From the NCBI GenBank assembly GCA_013398295.1, contig VZSF01001203.1, positions 194,492 through 258,491 of the forward strand: a stretch of 64,000 bases of DNA. The letters run 5' to 3'. This document shows, piece after piece, positions 14,300 through 26,007 of this stretch (positions are counted from its first letter, which is position 1; the number at the start of each line of letters is the position of its first letter). This stretch comes from Chionis minor (Eukaryota > Chordata > Aves > Charadriiformes > Chionididae). Under the pieces are notes generated by a model. It was not told the DNA's origin. It was given only the letters and a program-made list of their open reading frames with translations, and ran no database searches. The position numbers were made by a program, and so were the translations under genes.

Positions 14300-14353
14300 A
14301 TTATTATTATCCATATTATTATTATCCATAGTAGTATTGTTATTATCATCCAT
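14300..14353. repeat. ATT-rich tandem array with a 15-bp unit
   Basis: Two perfect adjacent copies of ATTATTATTATCCAT (14300-14314 and 14315-14329) are followed by a degenerate third copy ending in TATCATCCAT. It is a higher-order repeat built from ATT triplets. Confidence 0.85.
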
Positions 14354-17299
14354 ATTACAAATTTACTTCAGACATCTAAAGAAGATTAATCCTCAGCCTT
14401 TTACTCAGCCTTTTATATAGGTTCTTCCACCTCTGAATAAAGACTTGAATTTTCTGTAAGGTGAAAAATAAATCCCCATGCATAATATGAACATTAAAAA
14501 ACGATAAATTTGTGTAGATACCCATGCTGTTCTCTGGTGGCAGAGTGGCACAAAAATTATAGACCAGGTCTTCATCTTAATGAACAGTCATTGCTCCATT
14601 TGCTTCAGTTAAGCTTCAGAATGAGACTGATTTTGAATATGGAGTGAATGCAATGTACTCAGTGAACCGTTTAACTAAGCGTTCAGGCCCTGTGCATTCC
14701 TACCTAAGTTTGTGTGTGTGTGTCTATCTATAGGGACTTACATATACATATGCAATTCTTTTGTTTAAGATGTATACAGAGAGAAAGACAGAGAAAGACA
14801 CTTGCAGTGTAGGGACATATTTATGTTCCATGTCTGTCAGATCTTATATTAAAGAGTATTCCATGAAAGTAGTGCATCTCAATTTTCTTTATAAATCTAA
14901 CAATGTACCAAGAAAGCTGGCTTAAGTTCATCAGGTGAAATGCGTGTGGCTTTGTAAAAATAATACATAGCTGTTGGGAAGAAATCCAGATTCTTCCCAA
15001 AACTTACATGGAAAATGTAAATCTGCAGGGTCAAAAAATTTTGTGTCAATCTCTACATATAAGCTGTAAAATTCTTTAGCATTAATAATATTCTCTGTGT
15101 TCCACAGAAATCATCCTTAATAAATTGGTGCTAACATTAGTAGTCATACTGCATTGTTTGCTGGTAATTGCACTTCACACTGCCTATTGGGCAGATTCAA
15201 ACCATAGTAATGAATGCTGTACTTGAGTTCACTGTTGGTGTTTGAAATACTGTGCTGAAACATTAGGAATGGATGGAATGGTAGAAATTATATTCTCTAA
15301 AACATAAATGTTTATCATTTTTCATCTCCTGTTAATAATAATATCCTGGCAAAGGTTAAAGCATATAAATATTATACTTACTACAGTCAAAAGATTTATA
15401 CCTTGTTGAGTATGTCTCTGAAAGAGCTCTAAGTACTGTAAGCTGTTTGCTTGACACAGCATTTAGATTTTGTAGGGAGATAATGGAAGTTTTCACATAC
15501 TGTTCTCTTATTGACCCGAATACTCTAAATTTCTTGACTGTAAAGTGTCAAAACTTTTTCTGTATTGACTCAAATATAACTTTTCTAAACATTTCTGAGA
15601 TCAGATTCTGCAGCGAGGGGAAGAATACTCAAGGAAGTTCCCTGAAACTATGCTTCCCACTGCCTGTCACTCATCTTGTGCCTCTATGGTGGAGAGAGGA
15701 ATTGAATGTTTGAGCAAAGCTCCTAAGAGATACAAAAGGATGCAAAATATTTTTCCTGTTATGAGAAGCTGATCATTTTGCCATGCTGAATTCAGTATAT
15801 TTAATCCATAAAACCTGCTATCTAGACTTCAAATTTCACACTGATTGATTCTCTTTTTATGAGATGAGATGATTAAAAAATCTTACGGGTACTTGAAGCT
15901 ATAAAACTGAGCAATATCATCTTTTAAACACTGTGCTTATTAGTCATGGTTTTTCATTCATATGTGATGCTTACTTAAATACATGCTATTATTTAGGTCT
16001 TGTTTCAGAGGTCATACTGTTTTGGGAAAACTGTTAATAACTTAAAAAAAAATTATACTCTTTGTGATTTCAGAAATACTTTAGGTTTGTGTGTACACCT
16101 TAAAAAAATATCTTTAGATGACACTGACATAGCATTCAAAACACTGTTAAAGTGTATTTCCTTTTATCTAACCATCATATCAGACTTAGTTCTCTTTCCG
16201 TCATGCTACATTATGATTTTTTCTTTAAAACTTGTTTACAAAACTTCCACGGGATACTTGGTTGCTACCAACTTTATAGGTGACTATAAGGGTCCACTTG
16301 TGTGCCCACCATAGACAAAAAATTCTTATCCAGAATACTAAATATTTGATTGCAGAAATCATTCCATAATTCACAGGAAAAATTCACGGTCAGTTTTAAA
16401 CTATTTTTATTAATGTATGGTGTTGTGGGTTTTTTTTCTTTTGCAAACAGTGGGTTTGCTAGAACACTAAGTGAAGGGGAATATTTTATCATCACATTTC
16501 ATTTGGTGTAAGCAGAAATTTAGATTTGGTGAAAGTATACTAATTACTCCTTCTTTTCTTTTTATATCAAAACTGATGGAGGAAACCACTATTTTAATTC
16601 CTGTTCAAACTTACTCTGTTTTTTCAAATGGTTTTCTTTTCACCCCTAACACTCCTTTCTTGTGTCACATCTTATTATGATTTACTGCTTGGAAAAAAAT
16701 TATTTTCTGGCATACTGTTGAGAGCTACTGAGGAAGATGCACTTTAAATTGAGTCCAAATCAATTCCATCAGATCAACACTAACATAAAATTATGGAGGA
16801 CAGTAAAATTTAGAGTCAGGCTGAAAGACAGTCAAATATATGAGTTATTAAAAAGTTCTAAAGGGTGTATTAAAACTGTAAGTATGGTACAGTGTGTGCA
16901 CAAAAGAGGTGAATGTTTCATTGCAGAGTAGCTGTTTTATACTGAAAAGTGTCAGGTAGGCCCCTTAGTGAGATGAAATTATTTTTTCTGTAACATCAAA
17001 CTATGCTATCTTTGGGAAACACAGAGCAGAGAAAACATGTATTTGAGGATTTGGTTAGACATGAAATGTACAGTGATTTTCCTTTGCTAAAATGAAGTCA
17101 ATCTTCCTGCTTGCCAAACGATGAATATTAAATAGCTACCTAGTTAAAAAAACACATAAACTTATTTCAGAACTCTTTAAAGATGTTTGATATGCTAAAT
17201 CAGTATTATTAATGGAATTCCTTAATTATTTTGTCACTGATCCCTGATTTCACCACAGCTTCTTTTCACCACCTCTTTTAGCATGAATGACTGCATTTT

Positions 17300-18390
17300 G
17301 GCTGCTCATGGCTTGGATGAGTGCACTCTCCGCTGGGTCAAAAACTGGCTGGATGGCCGGGCCCAAAGAGTGGTGGTGAATGGAGTTAAATCCAGTTGGT
17401 GGCTGGTCACAAGTGGTGTTCTCCAAGGCTTGGTATTGGGTCTGGTTCTGTTTAATATCTTTCTCAACAACCTGGACGAGGAGATCGAGTGCACTCTCAG
17501 TAACTTTGCAGACGACACCAAGTTGGGCAGGAGTGTTGATCTGCTTGAGGTCAGGAAGGCCCTACAGAGGGATGTGGACAGGCTGAATCGATGGGCCAAG
17601 GCCAACGGCATGAGTTGCAACAAGGCCGAGTGCCAGGTCCTGCACTTGGGTCACAACAACCCCATACAGCGCTACAGGCTTGGGGAAGAGTGGCTGGAAA
17701 GCCGCCCGGTGGAAAAGGACCTGGGGGTGTTGGTTGACAGCCAGCAGAACATGAGCCAGCAGTGTGCCCAGGTGGCCAAGAAGGCCAACAGCATCCTGGC
17801 TTGTGTCAGAAATAGTGTGGCCAGCAGGAGCAGGGAAGTGATTGTCCCCCTGTACTCAGCACTGGTGAGGCCCCACCTCAAATACTGTGTTTAGTTTTGG
17901 GCCCCTCACTACAAGAAAGACATCGAGGGGCTGGAGCGTGTCCAGAGAAGGGCAACGAAGCTGGTGAAGAGTCTAGAGAACAAGTCTTATTGAGGAGCAG
18001 CTGAGGGAACTGGGGTTGTTTAGCCTGGAGAACAGGAGGCTGAGGGGAGACCTTATCGCTCTCTACAGCTACCTGAGAGGAGGTTGTAGCAAGGTGGGGG
18101 TCAGTCTCTTGTCCCAAGTAACAAGTGATAGGACAAGAAGTGGCCTCAAGTTGTGCCAGGGGAGGTTTAGATTAGATATTAGGAAAAATTTCTTCACGGA
18201 AAGGGTTGTCAGGCATTAGAACAGGCTGCCCTGGGAAGTGGTTGAACCGCCATCCCTGGAGGTATTTAAAAGACATGTGGATGTGGTGCTTAGGGACATG
18301 GTTTAGTGGTGGTTTTGGCAGTGTTAGGTTGATGGTTGGACTCGATGGTCTTAAAGGTCCCTCCCAACCTAGGTGATTCTATGTGTCTAT
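17300..18390 (+). mobile_element. CR1 non-LTR retrotransposon, 5'-truncated, copy 2
   Basis: About 1.09 kb of CR1 in plus orientation, starting abruptly at [18 protein letters not shown] and ending in a GATTCTATG-type tail near 18390. The reverse-transcriptase frame is open for about 200 codons and includes [20 protein letters not shown] followed by the DDTKL catalytic motif, then [17 protein letters not shown] and [20 protein letters not shown], where a TAG stops it. Past that stop and a one-base insertion the terminal [14 protein letters not shown] segment is in another frame. The same stop and insertion occur in copy 1. It is the best-preserved CR1 in the window by coding content. Confidence 0.95.
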
Positions 18391-21300
18391 AGACGGCAGA
18401 ATCAGCCAATATGTAAGGACTTCCCCAATGATACATTCCAGTCTGCCTGCTTAGGGACTTGCCTAAGCCACCTCTGGCTTCCTATGTTTTGTCTGCACAA
18501 AACTCGTCTCTAGGTATTCTAGGCTTTTTCTCGAAGGAGGCTTTTACAGTCAATGTATTTGTGCTCAGACGCTGGAAAGCTGATGTTAGAAAGCCAGTCT
18601 TGCTCAGCACTTTAGGATTTAAGAAGAGACCTCATGTTTACTTTGAAATTGAAATACAGTCTAGCCCTAAATTAATATGTTAGAACTTTGAATGTTATTC
18701 CGGAATATTTCAAGCATTCTGTATATCTGTCTGTGAGTAATATTTACATATATTGCAAATCAATACGTTGTTATGCAGAACTTCCATGCACTTCTACATA
18801 ACATTTCTTTTATTCAGATCTTGTTGCATACTTAGTAAGGGAGCAAAGAATTAACCTGAAAGGTTATAACTGTTCTATACAGTATACTGTCCAAATCTTG
18901 TTCTCCAGCAATTTCTGAGTGGCTCTGGTTCAAGATTGCTTAGGAAGAAAAGATTTAACTGTAGTCTGAATGGAACTTCAGGCTGACTTCCATGCCATGA
19001 GGTTTGCCTGGTCTCCAATACACTTGAATAAATGCTGTTCTTGGCTTATCAAAATGTAACTCAGATAAAGTGGTGCCCTGTGAGGACACTGGTGTGAAAA
19101 CTGGCTGTGAAATTTGTCTGGCACATATTGCTGGCACCCCTCCTTGTCTCTAGTTGTTGAGTAACATTCAGGGAAACCTTCAAAATATTGATTGGAAGAC
19201 TTGGCCGGTATTAGATGTCTGTGTAAGCAGTTACTGTATTTACCACAAGGAGGGCCTGTCATCACAGACCAGAGAGTAAATGGTTTCTATGGCCACAAAT
19301 GGGTAGAAAAGAGAGAGACAAGCGTATCCAACAATCTGTAGAGTGCGCTGTGGAAAAACACTGAGAGAACCCAGGATAAAATCTACCTTCCTTATTTATT
19401 TCCCACTCACCAAAAATAAACCTTTTCCATCTACAGAGCAACACGGTCCTTTACTGAGCTACTCAAGACAGAGTTTAATGAACTAGCTCAGGAATCAGTG
19501 ATCGGCAGGGCTGAGGAGGCTTAGCAGAGCATGAGACTGGTACAGCTTTGACTCTGGCAAGGCTGAGCCTTGTGGCATTGCCCTTTGTGCTGTGGAGATG
19601 TACCATCTCCACTGGAGCTCATTTGCGTGGCTCTGATAGGATGCGTGTGCTGTGTCTTGCCCCCATTTTCATGTGCCAAGGCACATTAAGGTGTCTTGGT
19701 GATTGTAGATTGAAATATCTGTCGATAAATGAACAAGAAGACTACAATATAGGCCTCTCATATGTAAGTATAGAATAGAGCAAATGTGTTTGCATTGAAC
19801 AAGTAGTTTATGAGACAGTGCACTCTCAAGTTTCATTTCACGGTTACCTCCCATGTTCTTTAACATAAAGACTTCTATCAAACTTATCCTGAAAGTTGCT
19901 TATTAACTAGAAAGTGAAAAGAAAGTGCGTTCCCATGGTTATGTTAGACTGTATTAAGCTCACTATCCTTCCAAGAAGCTATTCAGTGAGTATGTGAAGA
20001 GGTGAAGAATAGAGGTATTGCTCATATTTCAACAGCTAGGGAACCTGTATGTGAATTTGAAAACATGAGATCGGAATTGTGTCCAAAGGATTAAAAAAAT
20101 GTTTAGGCAAGGACTTTTCAAGGTCAGAATATGTTCTCTTGAAATGTTTAAGTCAAAGTGCTTAAAAAAGACTTATTGTGAGGCCTCCTCTGGACTGCAG
20201 CACCCACTTTTAGTCAACAGTTTTTGAAGGGCTCCACCATAGGAGGTGGAGAAGCCTCCGCTTTGTAGGTGGAGATTAATGAGTTTTTGTGATGGAATAG
20301 CGATAGGGCTTTCTGTCACAATAAGGGACAGGAGGCAGCCAGCTGGAAGTTCCTTTTCAGAGAGATTTTCTACTGAGTTAAACAGCAGAAGAGAAATCCC
20401 AGATCATTCCTGGTATGAAACTTGCTGGAGAAGACTGGGTGAGTTTGGACTAGTGAATCTTAAAAGCACGGTGAAAAATGGTAAAGTTACTCTACTACCG
20501 TATTCCCCTCTCTTCTGATATGAAAGCTACTTAAAGAATAACTGGAATAATTAAAATATAAATGGTTATACAAAAATAGGTGGAAGTACTCTTGTCAATA
20601 ACCTGAACTGATAAGCACTTTTAGCGAATATAGCTGCACTTCCTAGCTTGGGACAGAGAAAGGGACAAAATTACAGCTTAAAAATAAAGGCCAGGGTTTA
20701 TGTATTGAGATTTAATACCGTTTTTATCTGTTGGACTTTACAAACAAGATTAGTAATATTTTCCCACTTTGAAAACGTAACACAGTAGATATTTCTTTAG
20801 AAAGCTTAAAGCTAGAGTCCATCCTTCCAAGTGGCAAGATAGGACTGACCAGTAGACCAAGGTTAAAGCAGGAAAGTTTCTCTAGCACAGAGAAGCCTAT
20901 AGCAGGTGGGAAGTCAAGGATCCGATTTAGCAAGGGTGTGGGCATTTGTATGACTGAAGTTGCATGTGCAAATGTAACTGGTCACTCAACTGTCATAGAT
21001 GGGCTCAAATCTACATCTTTCCAGAGGTGTGAAACAACAGCCCAGTGATCAGTGACATTTTATATCTTGCACAGTTATCCATGTGAAGATTAATACATCT
21101 GCCATCCCATCTCCTGATGTTAAATCAATTGACATCCACACCCATTCAGTCCTATAGAACAGAGAAAAAAATCCAGTCAGTGAAATTCATGCATCTAACT
21201 CTTATGTACCGCTCATTAACCAATCCTGCTAAGTCTTTAATTTTCTACTATAATTAAGATAAGAAGCAAAAGAAGTATATTTGGAAGACATCCAGGGGAG

Positions 21301-21728
21301 AGCTCGTCTTCCTGAATGATGAGGCTTGAACAGATAAGTCAATGTCAATCATTAGCTAGATGGATTTCAGTAGTCATCTATACTTATCTGGCAGGAGGGC
21401 TGTGCCAGCTGATGCAGCCTGGGATGTCCTATTAATCTCACTGAGCAACAGATGAACTTTTTCATCTTGTCACCTCCACCTTGTGCTCCCACCTCTGCTG
21501 TATCCACTGTTCTTCATGGCTTTACAGTCCCTGGGGCTTCTCTGGCATTCCAGGAATGGGCCTCCCTCAGTCTCCAGCATGTCGCTGCATCCAACAAGGA
21601 GTAGGGAACCTAACAGGTAGCAAGGGCACCGCCAGATTTAGTGGGGGAAAGAAAATAAATGTTTTGGACAGCCATTAAATCAATTAAAAATACCAAGTTT
21701 AACAACCCCAGCCAAAAGGAGGAGGTGG

Positions 21729-21930
21729 GCGATGACAGCTCGTCACTGTGTCGTCAACGTCATTCGGATTGCTGCAGGCTGAGAGGCGAGAGGAGTTTTC
21801 CCAGAGACTTCCCAAGCGCCCCCAGTTGCGCTGCAGCCTGGGGAACTGCTCCGGTTTGTGTGTCAGCGATGTTATCAGCTGTGGCGGGCAACACGCAGGA
21901 AGCTGAGGTCATGTCCCGACAGGCAAGCGC
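21729..21930. other. CpG-rich patch inside the intron
   Basis: I count 14 CpG dinucleotides in about 200 bases, while the surrounding intron shows about one per 100 bases or fewer. The patch is also GC-rich, and both strands stay open for 60 or more codons, as expected from low stop density. It has no TATA box or clear exon structure that I can point to. It could be a small intronic CpG island, an enhancer, or a young unrecognised repeat. Confidence 0.4.
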
Positions 21931-23822
21931 TGTGCAGCAACCTTTCAAGAAAGGGTGGGAAACACCTTTCTTTAAAACTGAGAAACATTTCTGTGAGCTG
22001 GCATGTTAAAATTGCTGTGGTCACACCTCCGCACATTTCTGCACAAAATCTAAGGCAAAAAAATGTAAACTCAAGGCCACAGATACCCAGGCCTTCATCT
22101 GCCTGTATGCGATAGTCAGCAGATTCGGTGGGAGCTGGACTTGAGTTGACAAAAACATTGCCTCCCTGGCTTTTGGGAAAAAGATGAAGGATTTTAATTT
22201 CTGAATATATGTGGGAGAATGGTCATGGAAATCTTGATCAAGGGTTTTTCAAAAGCCTGCATGATGCCAAATAAACTTCAACTTGGCATGTCAAAAAACA
22301 CACTTTGGTATTTGAAGGTCAATATGTAATTTTTGAAAAGAATCTTGCCAAAGCTATTACAAATAAAGGAATTTTTATGTAAATATGCCTCTTCACTTAT
22401 CAAGATGTTGCAGTATTCTACACGTACATTAAGACAAGGAATAATATCTAAACCAGAAACCTCTTTTCAAGCTGAGTAAAATGTGAACCACACATAAATA
22501 AATCAGTTGTTAAAAACTGTTGTGTGCTAAAACTATAAATCTAATTTTAAAGATGCATTTTTTCTACTGACAGTTTTCATTTAATTTAAGTACTTACCTC
22601 AAAGCATAAGTGAAGATTACATGCATATGCAGAGAGAAGGAGGGAAAGAGAAATAATGTGTTGGAAGTAACTTACTAGCAAGATTGAATTGTCATAATTT
22701 CACAGTCACTTCTGTCCCCTATCCCTCTGCATTTTGTCTGTTGAGCTTCTCTCTCGGGAAAGACCACTTCTCTCACAGTGGTCATATTATTCTGGAGTTT
22801 CAATTCTGCTCTTCATTTCAGAAGTACTTGCCTGTACTCAATCTTGGTATTTGAACAGATTTCTCACATCTTGCCTCAAATCTTTTAGGGAATTTTTGGC
22901 TTCTCCCAAATTATTTATGTTTTCATCTTGCAATATACATTATGATTGCAGCTTTAGGAACATAGGAATTTGAGATAAAGTAAGAATACAGGAATATAAT
23001 ATAATATAATTGCTGCCTTAGAAATATACAGTTATGTTCCATAGGATATACCTGAAGTGAAACTTAAAAACTTGTCATGATATTAAAAAAATAAAAAATT
23101 AATGCAAAAATAATTCTTTCCTTAGCATAACTTATATCTTTGAATACTTCTTAACAAGGCTTGTCTTAAGACAAAGTTACAATGATTTAAAAAAGAGCTC
23201 TTTTTTGGCCTTGTCTGTATGAACAATTTTGTTTGTTTTCAGTTTTTCACTCTGCCCTTCCTGAGCAGGACTAAATCACCTGCCAAAGGTTATAGGTTTG
23301 GCATAGCTTAAAAAGGATCAAAAGCACCACAAAGGAGTTTCTCTGGTCAAATAGTATTAAAAGTTAAGTATTTGAGATTACCTGGTACAATTACTCTGAA
23401 ATGAATTAAAAGTAAATGTTAAATGAACCAGCCTGACATTTGTTCTCCTCCAGTCAGTTGAGTATTTTATTTGTTGCATTGCCAGAACAGAAAAGGAACC
23501 AAAATTGAAGTCTGAGGAAGTGAATTCTTAATAAAGAAAAACAGTTCAATCACTCTGGCATGGAGTTAAAAGAATAGTTTTCCTATAGGTGCTCAGTCAG
23601 TTACAGCAAGAAGTCCACTTGATAAAATGGAAAAGCTGTTCCATTTTGTTTGGAGTAGGTTTTGCAAATAGCAACAACCTCCTTAATCCCTTTTGCATAC
23701 ATTTTCCTCTTAAGGCTGTAAAATGTGAGATTTATGAGTCTGAATTGTCATCTGAAATGGAGGGGAATTCTTTGCAAAGACAGTATTCAAGAGTTAGAGT
23801 TAAAAAGTTCACCTACTTCAGG

Positions 23823-24229
23823 TGACAGGCTGAGACAGTTGGGGTTGTTCAGCCTGGAGAAGAGAAGGGTCCGGGGAGACCTTATAGCAGCCTCCCAGTA
23901 TCTGAGAGGGGCTTACAGGAAAGATGGGGAGGGACTTTTTACAAGGGCATGTAGAGATAGGACGAGGGGCAACAGCTTCAAGCTGAAAGAGAGTAGATTT
24001 AGATTATATCTCAGGAAGAAATTTTTCACTCTGATGGTAGTGAGGTACTGGAACAGGTTTCCCAGGGAACTTGTGGAGCCCCCGTCCCTGGAAGTGTTCA
24101 AGGCCAGGTTGGATGAGGCTTTGAGCAGACAGGTGTAGTGGGAGGTGTCCCTGCCCATGGCAGGGGGATTGGAAGTGGATGATCTTTAAGGTCCCTTCCA
24201 ACCTAAACCATTGTATGATTCTATGATTT
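23823..24229 (+). mobile_element. CR1 3' fragment, different subfamily
   Basis: About 400 bp, plus orientation, ending in ATTGTATGATTCTATGATT. It encodes the C-terminus of ORF2: [57 protein letters not shown]. The wording (RGAYRKDGEGLFTRACRDRT, KARLDEALSRQV) differs from copies 1 and 2, so it belongs to another CR1 subfamily. Its frame is open across 100 codons, which suggests modest age. The 5' end is a truncation with no sign of a target duplication by eye. Confidence 0.92.
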
Positions 24230-25981
24230 AAAGAAAGGGAAATTGATATATTCTTTTCCCAAAATAAAGAAATTTCTTAAAATAGTACAATATTAAGTGA
24301 GGTAATATTTTGCTTGTAAGTATATTTCTTCTGGCTCCTATTCTACTGGAACGTCTTTCATTTGTGAGTTCACAATACACTTTTCTGTTATTACTCATTA
24401 GTTTCAAGACTGAGGCTGAGGATACCCCATGACCCTCAAATGTAATGCTTTGTCTTTTAGGCTTTAAATGACAGTAGTTTTCCTATGAGCTGTGTGTAGC
24501 ACTGCTTTAAATGTATAAACCAGAAGAAAGTCCCATTTGAGACGGTAACTAAGTAAGTGGAGCTAAACCCGTTATTCTTTGAGACAAGGAAATGAACCTT
24601 GCTTCAGTTCAGCTGGAGCTTGGTTTTTGGGAGAAGTGTCTGGCGCCACAAAACAAATGAGTAAGCAGAGACCTGAAGACTTATTAAGTTTATTTTAAGA
24701 ATGTGTTGCCAGAGACCTAATAAATTTACTTACTGCTGCAGGCCATGCGTGCATGAAGCCTTACTAATCCAGGTGGTGTTTTTTTTCTTCAGCGGGAGGT
24801 GCAGGGTGTGGATCCTTAGGAAAAAAGGTATTCTGCTTTAGGTTATATGGGCATTGTTTAATGATAGACATGACAGCTTGAGAGGTATGTTTGGGTTTTG
24901 TCAGTTACTACTCACAAGGAATTTTAAATTATTTTTTCTGATGTGAAGTTAGATTGTGACTACACAAAATGCTAATTAGTTTAACGATAACATAGAAATA
25001 GCTTTATAATGAGAGAATCATTTTTCTAGTCCAAATAGATTTTTTGTTGCTATTTTTAAATATTCCAAAGAAGAGTTTTAAAGTGTTTGAATTTGCAAGT
25101 TTACCATATTACAACTCAGGACTAGTCATATCTTCAAGTTTTCTCAGGACTGTCCTTAGTGCATGCATTAAAATCACATCATTAGACTTTAATTAGCCAC
25201 CTACACTGGTGGGTAGAACACTCTCTCGTTATATGCAATGGAGTGGGCCAGATCTTTCCACAGGGCAATCCTGCAGTTCCTGGAGATGCAGTTCTTTCCA
25301 TTCGTTGTGCCTAGAAAGGTGGCTTAAATTAAAGATATGTAAGGTATATGAATTCAAGGTATATGAATCTTACCCTGAAGTGGCAGGTCTCTTGTCTTCA
25401 CCTTTTGCAGAACAGGAGCCAGTTGATTATTTTCCTGCGCACTGGGACCTGAGCAAAAACATACTGTGTTTTGCCAGTAGTTGTTACTCACTGGAACTAT
25501 TGAATTGGCTGCTTTGACATTTGTTATGCTGAGAAGCAGTCGTCATTGTTTAGCCAATATGTAATAACATAAAGCATCATTTCAAAATAAGGACTTTTCT
25601 CAAGAATAAGAACAAAGACTTCTGAGAACAAAGTGCAGCTAATAGAGCAGCCTACATACAGCTCTACCTCCTGGTACCTTCCACTTTCTGGGTATAGTGA
25701 GACATTCTGGTCAGTAGCTGCCAACTGTCCCCTTTCAAATGTTTCCTCTCCTGTCCATCCCCTTGGCTTTGGTTTGGTCCTGCTTCTCTTGAATCTGTTT
25801 ATAATAGTTCTCCAGGAGGGAGGGTAAACTCCCAAACATTTTACTCACTTCCTTGTCTGTTACTACTTTCAAATAAAGGCAACCAGCAGTGATTGCTGGT
25901 ATATTTTCTAATATACCAAATCAGGCAACCAACTACCTGCTGATTAGTTTAAAATAATCCCTGATAAGTGCCTAGGCACAC

Positions 25982-26007
25982 TTTTTTTTTTTTTTTTTTT
26001 TTTTTTT
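25982..26007. repeat. Poly(T) run, 26 T
   Basis: An uninterrupted run of 26 T. On the minus strand it would be a poly(A) tail, but the sequence to its right shows no recognisable retrocopy. Confidence 0.9.

Noticed and set aside
21659..22009. 116-codon plus-strand frame over the CpG-rich patch
   Set aside because: Both strands are open because stops are rare in GC-rich sequence. There is no match to FREM2 and the exon chain does not need it.
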